From Chryseobacterium aquaeductus (GTDB taxonomy: Bacteria; Bacteroidota; Bacteroidia; Flavobacteriales; Weeksellaceae): a stretch of DNA of 64,000 nt. Position 1 is the first letter of the stretch. Each line of letters starts with the position of its first letter. Location of the stretch: positions 186,001 to 250,000 of the forward strand of contig NZ_CAJIMS010000001.1 in NCBI RefSeq assembly GCF_905175375.1. The letters run 5' to 3'. Both the position numbers and the translations under genes were made by a program. Below, one piece after another: positions 1-8,521 of this stretch. The notes under the pieces are model-generated. The model saw only the letters and a list, made by a program, of their open reading frames with translations. It was not told the DNA's origin and ran no database searches.

Positions 1-108
1 AATCATGTGTTGATATTATTGAATTTAGATGTCGGAACAAACAATTCTTGTGATTTAAAATCAAAATAACTATCATTGCGACACAAATTATAACAGACAA
101 CATACAAT

Positions 109-405
109 ATGATCAATGTATATCGCAAAACAGCTCTTGTTGAAGGGATTTCTTATCTCATTTTGCTCTTTATCGCAATGCCTTTGAAATATATCTTTAG
201 TATACCCGAACCCGTAAAATATTTTGGTTGGATACATGGAGTACTATTTCTCTTCTTCATCGTCGTTCTTCTGGCCGCATCTATAAAGTATAAATGGAAT
301 TTAAAGAGAATTATCGTGTATCTTGTAGGCTCGGTCTTGCCATTTGTTCCTTTTTATCTCGATAAAAGTTTAAAAAAAGAATACAGTCAAAACCAATATC
401 GCTGA
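109..405 (+). CDS. DUF3817-like small membrane protein
   Basis: 98-residue integral membrane protein with about three hydrophobic segments (roughly residues 10-30, 40-60 and 66-85) and a basic C-terminal tail. The N-terminal pattern (short cytoplasmic start, 'ALVEGISYLILL', then a Trp-Ile-His-Gly turn near residue 41) matches the DUF3817 family of small bacterial membrane proteins of about 100 residues. Its biochemical role is not known. ATG start; the 108 bases before it show no other gene. It stands alone, with 209 bases before the next gene. Family assignment is from recognised pattern only; membrane location is well supported. Confidence 0.7.
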   Translation: MINVYRKTALVEGISYLILLFIAMPLKYIFSIPEPVKYFGWIHGVLFLFFIVVLLAASIKYKWNLKRIIVYLVGSVLPFVPFYLDKSLKKEYSQNQYR

Positions 406-572
406 TTCTTAAATTTTTTCACGAGGTACGATTAGAAAAAAGCACTTTGTTAAGCATTTTCCGATTTGTACGACAAAAGTTAAATTTACTTAAATCTCCG
501 CAATACAAAAATTCAAGTCAAAAAAAAACATTATTTTTGCACTATATAAACTGTGGTTTGCGTCAGAATCTA

Positions 573-580
573 TAATTTTG
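573..580 (+). promoter_or_regulatory. Candidate -7 promoter element for the secreted protein gene at 615
   Basis: TAATTTTG fits the Bacteroidota -7 consensus TAnnTTTG and lies 34 bases before the ATG at 615. A second match, TATTTTTG at 532-539, lies further upstream. No -33 TTTG at the preferred spacing was seen for the nearer element, so which is used is undecided. Confidence 0.35.
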
Positions 581-614
581 CACCACCATATCACAACTAT
601 TAAAAATACATCAC

Positions 615-1187
615 ATGAGAAAATTTATTCTATTAATCGCCTGCATATTTGGTGTTACAGCATTTTCACAGATTAAGGTATTGAAAAATGAAACCTTGGT
701 GGAAATTGGTAAAGAAAATTCTGTAGGCCTTTATAAAAAAGACAACAGATTCACTTTTAATTATCAAGACGTCAATACCAGTAATCTTAACACATTCAGA
801 TCATTTTCGTTTTTAGACGTTAATGGTGATGTGTCAGAACTTTACAAATTGGTGACTGATGGTTTTATTGATGAGCCTACCGGAAATGTAATGCTGGAGC
901 TTCCTAATGACATCATTGAACTTCATTACGAGAAAAATTACGGTCAGCCAACCGTTCAATTTATTCAGTTTATTAATAAAAACAGAAAATATGTAGGGAA
1001 GTCTCAGTTTTTAAATAAAAAACAAATCGACAAAATCTTCGGAATCGGAACTACAAAAGCTGCTCTGTACAAAAAGTTTGTCCCAAAAGCAAATACCGTT
1101 ACAACTTATCAAAATACGCAAAATCAAGTTGCAGAAACTCCAGCAGTGACAAAACCTGCTGACAGCAAAAAGAAATCAAGAAAATAA
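615..1187 (+). CDS. Secreted protein of unknown function
   Basis: 190 residues with a Sec signal peptide (MRKF plus hydrophobic core, likely cleavage near residue 18 after 'TAFSQ'). The mature part is mixed and polar, ending in a Lys/Ser-rich tail after a Thr/Pro-rich linker (about residues 165-190). I do not recognise the family. The regular alternation of hydrophobic and polar residues suggests a mostly beta fold in residues 20-120. Likely periplasmic or surface. Transcription probably ends at the hairpin at 1212-1239, so it appears monocistronic. No catalytic motif is visible. Confidence 0.75.
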   Translation: MRKFILLIACIFGVTAFSQIKVLKNETLVEIGKENSVGLYKKDNRFTFNYQDVNTSNLNTFRSFSFLDVNGDVSELYKLVTDGFIDEPTGNVMLELPNDIIELHYEKNYGQPTVQFIQFINKNRKYVGKSQFLNKKQIDKIFGIGTTKAALYKKFVPKANTVTTYQNTQNQVAETPAVTKPADSKKKSRK

Positions 1188-1211
1188 TATTTATTTTTTT
1201 TAATAATACTC

Positions 1212-1239
1212 AACTCATTCTCCGTGAATGAGTTTTTTT
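1212..1239 (+). terminator. Rho-independent terminator
   Basis: Stem AACTCATTC (1212-1220) pairs with GAATGAGTT (1226-1234), 5-base loop, then a T run. It ends the secreted-protein gene and overlaps the upstream-most possible start of the ABC ATPase frame, which argues that the ATPase begins downstream at 1273. Confidence 0.8.
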
Positions 1240-1244
1240 ATTTT

Positions 1245-1252
1245 TATTTTTG
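1245..1252 (+). promoter_or_regulatory. Candidate -7 promoter element for the ABC ATPase
   Basis: TATTTTTG matches TAnnTTTG and sits directly after the upstream terminator and 20 bases before the ATG at 1273, leaving a short leader. The position supports the 1273 start. Confidence 0.45.
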
Positions 1253-1272
1253 TAAAAAGATTATCCCAAATT

Positions 1273-1983
1273 ATGTCTCTTCAAGTAATCAATTTAACCA
1301 AAAAGTTTGCAGAGCAAACTGCACTCAACAATATCAATATTTCAATCGAAAAAAATGAGATCATCGGTCTTTTGGGTCCCAACGGAGCAGGAAAATCTAC
1401 GCTGATGAAATCGATTGTAGGTGCTTTGAAAATAGACGAAGGAGAAATTATTTTTAATGATAAAAATATATCTGAATACGAAATCGAGAGCAAAAAAAAC
1501 ATCGGTTTTCTTCCGGAAAACAATCCATTATATTTGGAAATGTATGTGAAAGAATATTTGCAATTTGTAGCCAATATTCACAAGATTTCAGAATCAAGAG
1601 TAGATGAAGTGATAGAAATGGTAGGAATTACTCCCGAAAAATCTAAAAAAATAAGTCAGCTATCAAAAGGCTACAAACAGAGAGTCGGTTTGGCTCAGGC
1701 GATTATTCATCAACCAGATTTATTGATTTTAGACGAACCAACAAATGGTTTAGATCCTAATCAAATTATTGAAATAAGAAATGTTATCAAAGAAATAGGA
1801 AAAGAGAAGACGGTTTTGCTATCCACACACATTATGCAGGAAGTTGAAGCTCTATGTTCTCGTGTAATATTGATTCATAAAGGAAATATTTTGCAGGATT
1901 GTGCGATTGAAGAATTTAAAGGGAAATTCGATAGTTTGGAGGAGGCTTTTGCGAGTTATACTCAAACCGAAATTAACTCATAA
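1273..1983 (+). CDS. GldA-like ABC transporter ATP-binding protein
   Basis: 236-residue ABC ATPase. Walker A is GPNGAGKS (about residues 37-44), the signature is LSKGYKQR, Walker B is LLILDEPTNGLDP, followed by the H-loop STHIMQE. This is the DrrA/CcmA/GldA type that pairs with separate membrane subunits. It resembles the gliding-motility ATPase GldA, but GldA is usually near 300 residues, so this is a shorter relative or a different exporter ATPase. An open frame continues upstream to 1228, but that region encodes a terminator hairpin, so ATG 1273 (MSLQVINL) is preferred. No permease gene is adjacent, which is also usual for gldA. Confidence 0.85.
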   Translation: MSLQVINLTKKFAEQTALNNINISIEKNEIIGLLGPNGAGKSTLMKSIVGALKIDEGEIIFNDKNISEYEIESKKNIGFLPENNPLYLEMYVKEYLQFVANIHKISESRVDEVIEMVGITPEKSKKISQLSKGYKQRVGLAQAIIHQPDLLILDEPTNGLDPNQIIEIRNVIKEIGKEKTVLLSTHIMQEVEALCSRVILIHKGNILQDCAIEEFKGKFDSLEEAFASYTQTEINS

Positions 1984-2037
1984 TTGGCTTTACATTTGAT
2001 AACATTACGGTACAATAATCTTGAAATTACAACAAAA

Positions 2038-2487
2038 ATGATTAAGAAAATTATACTAGTCGCATGTTTACTTCCTGTTTTATCTTTTGCGAATATTAAA
2101 GATAATAACGAGATCAATCCAAAAGAAAAAATTACTAATAACAGTGATAAAGATTCTCAGGAGAGAATTCCAAAAACGGTTATCATTAAAACTAAAAAGT
2201 TCAAAGTAAAAATAGACAAACAACCTAACGGAAATTATCTTTATCAATCTTGGGGTGCAAATACAAAAATTTCAGCAAAACCAAGCATGATTATTTCTGA
2301 CGGAACGATGACTCCGGATGGATCTGGCGGAAATTATTATTTTGAGTTTAATAATAACGGAACGCTTTACCAAGTCTGGAGAAATTATTTGACCAATTCC
2401 TCAAAAAAAACACCTTATACTTTAGTTGTCATCGGTTCAAATGGTGAAGAATTAGTAAGACAAGACGCTCAGGTTGTAAAAAATTAA
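2038..2487 (+). CDS. Secreted protein of unknown function
   Basis: 149 residues starting at ATG 2038 with a typical signal peptide (MIKKIILVACLLPVLSFA, cleavage near residue 18). The frame is open back to a TTG at 1984, but only the ATG gives a sensible signal sequence. After a charged Asn/Lys-rich linker the mature domain (about residues 60-149) has many aromatic and Gly residues and short beta-strand patterns. No family recognised. Starts 54 bases after the ABC ATPase stop, so could be co-transcribed; a strong hairpin follows the stop. Confidence 0.7.
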   Translation: MIKKIILVACLLPVLSFANIKDNNEINPKEKITNNSDKDSQERIPKTVIIKTKKFKVKIDKQPNGNYLYQSWGANTKISAKPSMIISDGTMTPDGSGGNYYFEFNNNGTLYQVWRNYLTNSSKKTPYTLVVIGSNGEELVRQDAQVVKN

Positions 2488-2509
2488 TTTTAAATCTAAA
2501 TAAATAATA

Positions 2510-2541
2510 AATTCCTAATTTTGTTGATTAGGAATTTTTCA
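2510..2541 (+). terminator. Terminator hairpin that also contains a -7 element
   Basis: AATTCCTAAT (2510-2519) pairs with ATTAGGAATT (2527-2536) around a 7-base loop, followed by T residues. TAATTTTG at 2516-2523, a TAnnTTTG match, lies in the arm and loop and could drive the adenine deaminase gene whose ATG is at 2557. Confidence 0.65.
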
Positions 2542-2556
2542 TTTAATAAAAACACA

Positions 2557-4185
2557 ATGACATTCACAGTAAAAGCCAATTTAATTGACATTATTTCAAG
2601 AGAAACATATCCCGCAGAAGTTGTTATCTCTGATCAAAAAATTGCTTCAATCAAAAGAATTGAGGAAAACTTAAATACACACATTTTACCGGGTTTTATT
2701 GACGCTCATGTTCATATAGAAAGCAGCATGCTGGTTCCTTCAGAGTTTGCACGGATTGCTGTAAAGCACGGAACTGTGGGAACAATTTCCGATCCTCATG
2801 AGATCGCTAATGTTTTAGGAATTGACGGTGTAGATTATATGATTGATAATGCTCAGAAAGTTCCGTTTCACTTTTATTTTGGAGCTCCTTCATGCGTTCC
2901 TGCAACTAATTTTGAAACTGCAGGAGCCGTAATTGATTTAAAAAATATTGATCAACTATTAAGCAGAAAAGAAATTGTTTATCTGGCTGAAATGATGAAT
3001 TTTCCCGGAGTTATCTACAATGATGCTGAAGTTTTAAAGAAAATTGCTTCTGCCAAAAAACATCAAAAGCCAATCGACGGTCATGCTCCCGGATTAATGG
3101 GCGAAGGAATGAAAACCTATTTCGATGCAGGAATCACGACAGATCATGAATGTTTCGGTCACACTGAAGCTTTAGAAAAACTAAAGCATGGCGTAAAAAT
3201 AATGATCAGAGAAGGAAGTGCTGCCAAAAATTTTGATACATTGATTCCATTATTGAAAGATTTTCCGGAGCAGATTATGTTTTGTTGCGATGACAAACAT
3301 CCTGATAATTTGATTGATTCTCATATAAATGATCATGTAAAACGTGCATTAAAAGCAGGTCATGATTTGTACGATGTTCTACGATCAGCTTCTTATAATG
3401 TGGTTCAACATTACAATTTACCGATTGGATTACTGCAGGTTGGTGATAATGCAGATTTCATTGAAATTGATAACAAAGATGATTTTAATATTTTAAAAAC
3501 TTACATCAACGGAGAATTGGTGGCTGAAAATGGAAAATCATTTATTGAATCTGTTGAAGCTCCGATAGTGAATAATTTTAATTGTAATCTAAAACAGCCT
3601 TCTGATTTTAAAATTAAAAGTAATGGTGAGAAAATTCGTGTGATTGAAGCTTTGGACGGACAATTAATCACTCACGAAATTCAAACAGAAGCTCTAACGG
3701 TTGACGGATTTGCTGAATCAAATATTAAGGAAGACATTCTGAAAATTGCCGTTGTAAACCGTTACAATGATGCTCCCGTTGCAACCGCATTTATTAAAAA
3801 TTTTGGTTTAAAAAGTGGAGCAATTGCATCTTGTGTTGCTCACGATTGTCATAATATCGTTGTTGTAGGAACAAATGATGAAAATATTTGTAAAGCTGTC
3901 AATGCAGTGATCACAGCAAAGGGAGGAATTTCTTTAGCAACAGAAACTGAAGAATTGGTTTTGGAATTACCTATTGCAGGAATTATGACCAATCTTCCAG
4001 CCGAAGAAGTTGCCGAATTATATATAAAATTAGACAGAAGAGCCAAAGAATTGGGAAGCCAACTGAGAGCGCCTTACATGAGTTTATCGTTCATGGCACT
4101 GTTGGTAATTCCTGAATTGAAACTGAGCGATAAAGGTTTATTTAACGGTAAAAGTTTTGAGTTTACGGACGTTTTTGTGAAATAA
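2557..4185 (+). CDS. ade: Adenine deaminase
   Basis: 542-residue amidohydrolase that converts adenine to hypoxanthine and ammonia in purine salvage; cytoplasmic. Metal-binding motif GFIDAHVHIESSM near residue 45, further His/Asp ligands in 'DGHAPGL', 'TTDHECFGHTE' and 'CCDDKHPDNL', and the C-terminal Ade domain containing a conserved 'VAHDCHN' motif. Length fits the bacterial Ade family (about 540-580). An open frame reaches back to TTG 2521, but that overlaps a terminator, so ATG 2557 (MTFTVKAN) is chosen. Single gene; the next gene is convergent. Confidence 0.93.
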   Translation: MTFTVKANLIDIISRETYPAEVVISDQKIASIKRIEENLNTHILPGFIDAHVHIESSMLVPSEFARIAVKHGTVGTISDPHEIANVLGIDGVDYMIDNAQKVPFHFYFGAPSCVPATNFETAGAVIDLKNIDQLLSRKEIVYLAEMMNFPGVIYNDAEVLKKIASAKKHQKPIDGHAPGLMGEGMKTYFDAGITTDHECFGHTEALEKLKHGVKIMIREGSAAKNFDTLIPLLKDFPEQIMFCCDDKHPDNLIDSHINDHVKRALKAGHDLYDVLRSASYNVVQHYNLPIGLLQVGDNADFIEIDNKDDFNILKTYINGELVAENGKSFIESVEAPIVNNFNCNLKQPSDFKIKSNGEKIRVIEALDGQLITHEIQTEALTVDGFAESNIKEDILKIAVVNRYNDAPVATAFIKNFGLKSGAIASCVAHDCHNIVVVGTNDENICKAVNAVITAKGGISLATETEELVLELPIAGIMTNLPAEEVAELYIKLDRRAKELGSQLRAPYMSLSFMALLVIPELKLSDKGLFNGKSFEFTDVFVK

Positions 4186-4188
4186 AAA

Positions 4189-4980
4189 TTAATTTTTCAG
4201 TTCTTTCAAGAAATTATTTTCCACAAAACTGTTCTTAGCTGCTTCATAACCGATGTTGTAAATTTGCTCGAGACGCTCTTTTTTTCTTTCGAAATTCCCA
4301 AAAGCGGAAAGATCCTTTGAAGAAATCAGCCAATCGCAGTACTCAAATTTCACCTTTTCAACTCGGTAAGAAAATAAATCAAACGAACGGGAAACGATCG
4401 ATTTTATAGTTTTAAGATCAGAAATTTTAATATCATGCGGCGGCGAAACAAATACTCCGATGAGTTTATCACAGTCGTTTCTGATAATGTCTGCCGGAAA
4501 ATTATCAAGAACTCCCCCATCACAATACATTTCTTCACCCAAAATGTAAGGTGTTGTAATTCCGGGAATTGAGCAGGAAGCAATCATCGCATCGATCACT
4601 TTAAAATCTTTATCAAAAATTTTTTCCGTTCCTGAAACTAGCTCTGTAGCAACAATTCGCACTTCTTTATCTAAATCACCAATTTTCATATCCTGAAAAA
4701 TAGGTTTGAGATAATTAGCAAAAATAATAGATGAAACCAATCCTGGTTGATTAAACGTAAAATGTTTCCAGTTAAAAAAATAAATGGACTGAAAGAAATC
4801 TAAAATCTCTTCGGGCTTTTTTCCGATCGCATAAAGACATCCGACAATCGATCCTGCACTGCAACATGAGATGATATCAATATCTATATTTTTTTCGCTG
4901 AGAAATTTTAAAACTCCTGCATGAGCAATACCTTTTGTACCCCCTCCCGATAAAACCAATCCTGTTTTTTCAAAATTCAT
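4189..4980 (-). CDS. Patatin-like phospholipase
   Basis: 263-residue patatin-fold hydrolase expected to release fatty acids from lipids with a Ser-Asp dyad. The oxyanion glycine loop SGGGTKG is at residues 11-17; the nucleophile is Ser41 in CCSAGS; the Asp motif is CDGGVLDNFP around residue 155. The nucleophile elbow normally reads GxSxG; here the first Gly is Cys39. No signal peptide, so probably cytoplasmic or membrane-associated like RssA-type patatins. Ends 3 bases from the convergent adenine deaminase stop. Active-site dyad is otherwise complete, so activity is likely. Confidence 0.88.
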   Translation of the reverse strand: MNFEKTGLVLSGGGTKGIAHAGVLKFLSEKNIDIDIISCCSAGSIVGCLYAIGKKPEEILDFFQSIYFFNWKHFTFNQPGLVSSIIFANYLKPIFQDMKIGDLDKEVRIVATELVSGTEKIFDKDFKVIDAMIASCSIPGITTPYILGEEMYCDGGVLDNFPADIIRNDCDKLIGVFVSPPHDIKISDLKTIKSIVSRSFDLFSYRVEKVKFEYCDWLISSKDLSAFGNFERKKERLEQIYNIGYEAAKNSFVENNFLKELKN

Positions 4981-5069
4981 TGAATAAATTTAATGAAAAC
5001 TTTATGGAAACACAGGATTTATGCTATTAAATATTATGCAATACAAATAAATTATTGTTAATAATTGAA

Positions 5070-5094
5070 AAAGCCCAGACAGAATCTGAGCTTT
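5070..5094 (-). terminator. Terminator of lpdA
   Basis: On the minus strand AAAGCTCAGA (from 5094) pairs with TCTGGGCTTT around a 5-base loop, followed by T residues. Lies 28 bases downstream of the dihydrolipoyl dehydrogenase stop. Confidence 0.65.
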
Positions 5095-5121
5095 AGCTAT
5101 ATAATAAATTATACTTTACAA

Positions 5122-6510
5122 TTAAATGTGAATCACTTCACCATACGCAGCAGCAGCAGCTTCCATAATCGCTTCAGAAACCGTTGGATGCGGGTGTATA
5201 GATTTGATGATTTCGTGACCTGTAGTTTCCAGTTTTCTTGCAACTACAGCTTCTGCAACCATATCAGTTACTCCTTCACCAATCATGTGGCAACCTAACC
5301 ATTCGCCATATTTAGCATCGAAAATTACTTTAACGAAACCGTCTGTATTTCCATTTGCAGTAGCTTTTCCACTTGCAGAAAGAGGGAATTTACCAACTTT
5401 GATTTCGTAACCTTTTTCTTTAGCCTGCTTTTCGGTAAGACCAACAGAAGCAACTTCAGGGTGACAATAAGTACATCCCGGAATATTGCCGTAGTCGATT
5501 TTCTCAACGTGCAAACCTTTGATTTTTTCTACACAAGTAATTCCTTCAGCAGAAGCAACGTGTGCCAAAGCCTGAGTCGGGATGATATCTCCGATTGCAT
5601 AGTATCCCGGAACTGAAGTTTCGTACCACTCGTTCACCAAAACTCTACCTTTATCTGTCTGGATTCCCACTTCTTCAAGACCAATGTTCTCGATGTTTGC
5701 AGCGATTCCTACAGCAGATAATAAAATATCAGCTTCAAGAGTAATATTTCCTTTTGCTGTTTTTACAGTCGCGACTACACCGTTTCCGCTTGTATCTACG
5801 CTTTCAACAGATGCGTTGGTCATAATTTCGATTCCTGTCTTTTTCAAAGATTTCTCCAAGTGTTTTGATATTTCTTCGTCTTCCACAGGAACGATGTTTG
5901 GCAAAAATTCTACAACAGTTACTTTAGTTCCCATTGTATTATAGAAGTCAGCAAACTCAACTCCGATCGCACCAGAACCTACAACGATCATAGATTTTGG
6001 CTGCTCAGGAAGAGATAATGCCTGTCTGTATCCGATTACTTTTTTACCATCTTGAGGTAAGTTTGGCAATTCTCTAGAACGAGCTCCTGTAGCGATAATG
6101 ATGTTTGTTCCTGAATATTCAGTGACTTTTCCGTCTTTATCTGTAACAGAAACTTTTTTACCTTTCTGAACTTTAGCTGTACCAAGAATTACATCAATTT
6201 TGTTCTTTTTCATCAAGAACTCGATTCCTTTGCTCATCTTAGAAGCTACACCACGACTTCTCTGGATCACATTCGGAAACTCAAAACTCGCTTCCACTTT
6301 GTTTAAACCATAATCTTCAGCGTGATTGATGTAATGAAAAACCTGAGCCGACTTCAACAAAGCTTTCGTTGGAATACATCCCCAGTTAAGGCAGATTCCT
6401 CCTAAATTTTCCTTCTCGATAATTGCGGTTTTGAAACCCAATTGTGCCGCTCTGATTGCTGTAACATATCCACCAGGACCACTTCCGATGACAATAATAT
6501 CGTAATTCAT
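5122..6510 (-). CDS. lpdA: Dihydrolipoyl dehydrogenase (E3)
   Basis: 462-residue flavoprotein that reoxidises dihydrolipoamide with NAD+ for 2-oxo acid dehydrogenase complexes and glycine cleavage. Visible features: N-terminal FAD motif IGSGPGGY, redox disulfide C40-x4-C45 in GGICLNWGCIP, NAD-binding GSGAIGVEFA, and the C-terminal His-Glu active-site motif HPHPTVSEA. Full length for the family, ATG start. Not beside E1/E2 genes, though an E1 alpha/beta fusion lies at 25936-28368 in the same window. Monocistronic between two terminators. Confidence 0.97.
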   Translation of the reverse strand: MNYDIIVIGSGPGGYVTAIRAAQLGFKTAIIEKENLGGICLNWGCIPTKALLKSAQVFHYINHAEDYGLNKVEASFEFPNVIQRSRGVASKMSKGIEFLMKKNKIDVILGTAKVQKGKKVSVTDKDGKVTEYSGTNIIIATGARSRELPNLPQDGKKVIGYRQALSLPEQPKSMIVVGSGAIGVEFADFYNTMGTKVTVVEFLPNIVPVEDEEISKHLEKSLKKTGIEIMTNASVESVDTSGNGVVATVKTAKGNITLEADILLSAVGIAANIENIGLEEVGIQTDKGRVLVNEWYETSVPGYYAIGDIIPTQALAHVASAEGITCVEKIKGLHVEKIDYGNIPGCTYCHPEVASVGLTEKQAKEKGYEIKVGKFPLSASGKATANGNTDGFVKVIFDAKYGEWLGCHMIGEGVTDMVAEAVVARKLETTGHEIIKSIHPHPTVSEAIMEAAAAAYGEVIHI

Positions 6511-6558
6511 TAGCTTAAAATTTTTATGCGAATTTAAGGAAAAATATTGACGAAAACG

Positions 6559-6584
6559 AAAAGCAACCTTATCAAGTTGCTTTT
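6559..6584 (-). terminator. Terminator of the sorbosone-dehydrogenase-like gene
   Basis: AAAAGCAAC (6559-6567) pairs with GTTGCTTTT (6576-6584); 8 bases past the stop on the minus strand. Confidence 0.7.
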
Positions 6585-6591
6585 CCTATTT

Positions 6592-7908
6592 TTATTTATT
6601 CTTGTTCTTGGAAACCCTCCAGACAATTCCGCTGACATCATCTGCAACGAGTAAAGATCCGTCCGCGATCTGTAAAACGCCGACCGGTCTTCCGTAGACA
6701 TCGCCTTTTTCTTTATCTGCAATAAAACCTGTCAGAAACGGCTCATAACTTCCCGCTGCTTTACCATTTTTAAATGGCACAAAAGCCACCTGATAACCAG
6801 CCAAAGATGAGCGATTCCAAGATCCGTGCTGTCCGATGAAGGCTCCGTTTTTATATTTTTTGGGGAATTGTTGCCCTGTATAAAATGTCAATCCTAAAGA
6901 TGCTGTGTGAGCTCCCAAAGGAACATCCGGAACAATTGTTTTTGCAACCAGATCAGGTTTTTCGCCTTTTCTGCGAGGATCTTCATGCTTTCCAAAATAT
7001 GCATAAGGCCAACCGTAAAATGCATCTTTTTTTACACTTGTTAAATAATCCGGAACTAACTCGTCACCTAGTTCGTCTCTCTCATTTACGACAGTCCATA
7101 AATCTCCTGTTGCAGGATTCCAGCTCATTCCGACAGGATTTCTAAGTCCTGCGCCATAGATTGTCTCACCGCTCCCATCAGGATTTACTTCCAGAATATT
7201 GGCTCTTCTTACTTCATATTCCATTCCGTTTTCGCCAACGTTACTTCCAGATCCTACTGAAATATAGATTTTAGAGTTATTTTTATTAGCAATCAAATTT
7301 CTCGTCCAATGATTATTGTAACCTCCCGCCGGAAGATTAACAATTTTTTTACCAGGTTTTGTAATTTTTGTTTCACCTTCTTTGTAAGGATAAACCCAAA
7401 GACCATCGGTATTTGCTACATAAAATTGATCTTTGATGATCAACATTCCATAAGGTTGATTTAAATTATCTAAAAACACAGAAGAAGATTCAGGAATACC
7501 GTCTTTATTGGCATCTCGGTAAAGGATAATTCTATTTGCTGATTTTCCACCGACTTCGGCATCGCTTTTTCCGCTGATGTCATTTTTTATCTTTTCTTTT
7601 GTTGTACGTTCAGAATTGGAAAGAACCACAAAAATATCGCCATTAGCAGCCTGAATCATATTACGTGGACTTTTAATATTTTCCGCAAATCTCGTTACCA
7701 TAAATCCTTCCGGAGCAACCGGAGTTTTTCCTGCTGGCCATCCGATGATGTTACTGAATTTATTTTTTGAATTTTTTTCGTCAAGAGCCGGTAATTGTAA
7801 AGTGTTCGTTTCTGTTTTCACCTCATCTTTCTGCGTATTTTCAGAACTTTTTTTGTCTTTACAATTTAGAACGAGCACCATTAGAGATAGTAGAATAAAT
7901 TTTCTCAT
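6592..7908 (-). CDS. Sorbosone/glucose dehydrogenase-like beta-propeller lipoprotein
   Basis: 438-residue lipoprotein: signal peptide with lipobox ending VLVLNC, then a Lys/Ser/Thr-rich linker and a six-bladed propeller of the L-sorbosone / soluble glucose dehydrogenase (PQQ-type) family. Family signatures include 'GLRNPVGMSWNPATGDLWTV', 'NERDELGDELVPD', 'AHTASLGLTFYTG' and a terminal 'VADDVSGIVWRV'. Family members oxidise sugars or aldoses with PQQ, but many Bacteroidota homologues have no proven substrate. Likely anchored in the outer or inner membrane facing the periplasm. Monocistronic between terminator and a 200-base gap. Confidence 0.85.
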   Translation of the reverse strand: MRKFILLSLMVLVLNCKDKKSSENTQKDEVKTETNTLQLPALDEKNSKNKFSNIIGWPAGKTPVAPEGFMVTRFAENIKSPRNMIQAANGDIFVVLSNSERTTKEKIKNDISGKSDAEVGGKSANRIILYRDANKDGIPESSSVFLDNLNQPYGMLIIKDQFYVANTDGLWVYPYKEGETKITKPGKKIVNLPAGGYNNHWTRNLIANKNNSKIYISVGSGSNVGENGMEYEVRRANILEVNPDGSGETIYGAGLRNPVGMSWNPATGDLWTVVNERDELGDELVPDYLTSVKKDAFYGWPYAYFGKHEDPRRKGEKPDLVAKTIVPDVPLGAHTASLGLTFYTGQQFPKKYKNGAFIGQHGSWNRSSLAGYQVAFVPFKNGKAAGSYEPFLTGFIADKEKGDVYGRPVGVLQIADGSLLVADDVSGIVWRVSKNKNK

Positions 7909-8053
7909 AAATTTTATTGAATGATTGAGTGGAATAATTTAATGATGAATTTAGAATTCAATTTGACATTTCATTTACAAAAACCATTCCTTTGATGTGT
8001 GAGAAGCTCTTTTAGTTATTAAAATAAGGAGGATTGATATTACTCTACAACAA

Positions 8054-8081
8054 AAAAGAGAATGCAAATACATTCTCTTTT
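8054..8081. terminator. Bidirectional terminator hairpin
   Basis: AAAAGAGAATG (8054-8064) pairs perfectly with CATTCTCTTTT (8071-8081), 6-base loop, A/T tracts on both sides. It follows the small secreted protein gene on the minus strand. Confidence 0.75.
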
Positions 8082-8111
8082 ATTTTATAAAACTAACTCT
8101 TATATTGATCA

Positions 8112-8375
8112 TTATCTTGCAACTCTTAGCAATTTCTTCTCATTTTGATATCTCAAATTTAAAGCTCTCAGCTGTTCCTGCTTCATCTTTTTGGTTGCAA
8201 CCGGATGATTCATAATCATCTTTTTTTCAGAATTATATCTTTTTTGCAATTCACGAGACTTGCTGTTTGCCAATTCGGTCTTTGACGGCTGAGGATGAGC
8301 TGGCGGACGTTTTTGAGCATTAGCGTTAACCGATAATCCTAATATGAACAAACTTGAAATGAATAAATTTTTCAT
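8112..8375 (-). CDS. Small basic secreted protein of unknown function
   Basis: 87 residues with a signal peptide (cleavage near residue 20, after 'VNANA'). The mature part is rich in Lys, Arg and Gln and predicted largely helical, with the pattern K-x2-L-x2-K repeated, so it may bind nucleic acid, polyphosphate or envelope components. I do not recognise a family. ATG start; own terminator downstream and 146 bases of AT-rich upstream sequence, so it is probably a single-gene unit. Confidence 0.65.
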   Translation of the reverse strand: MKNLFISSLFILGLSVNANAQKRPPAHPQPSKTELANSKSRELQKRYNSEKKMIMNHPVATKKMKQEQLRALNLRYQNEKKLLRVAR

Positions 8376-8521
8376 GACATTTTATTTTTGTTGAATGAAT
8401 AATTTCATCCACATTTAATAATGCTGTTGCATATTTCATACCACATTTTAAAAATTGTAATCAATCTTTATAGGATAACTTAAATACTACATTTTATTGA
8501 TATTTGGTATTTTTCTTTCTA

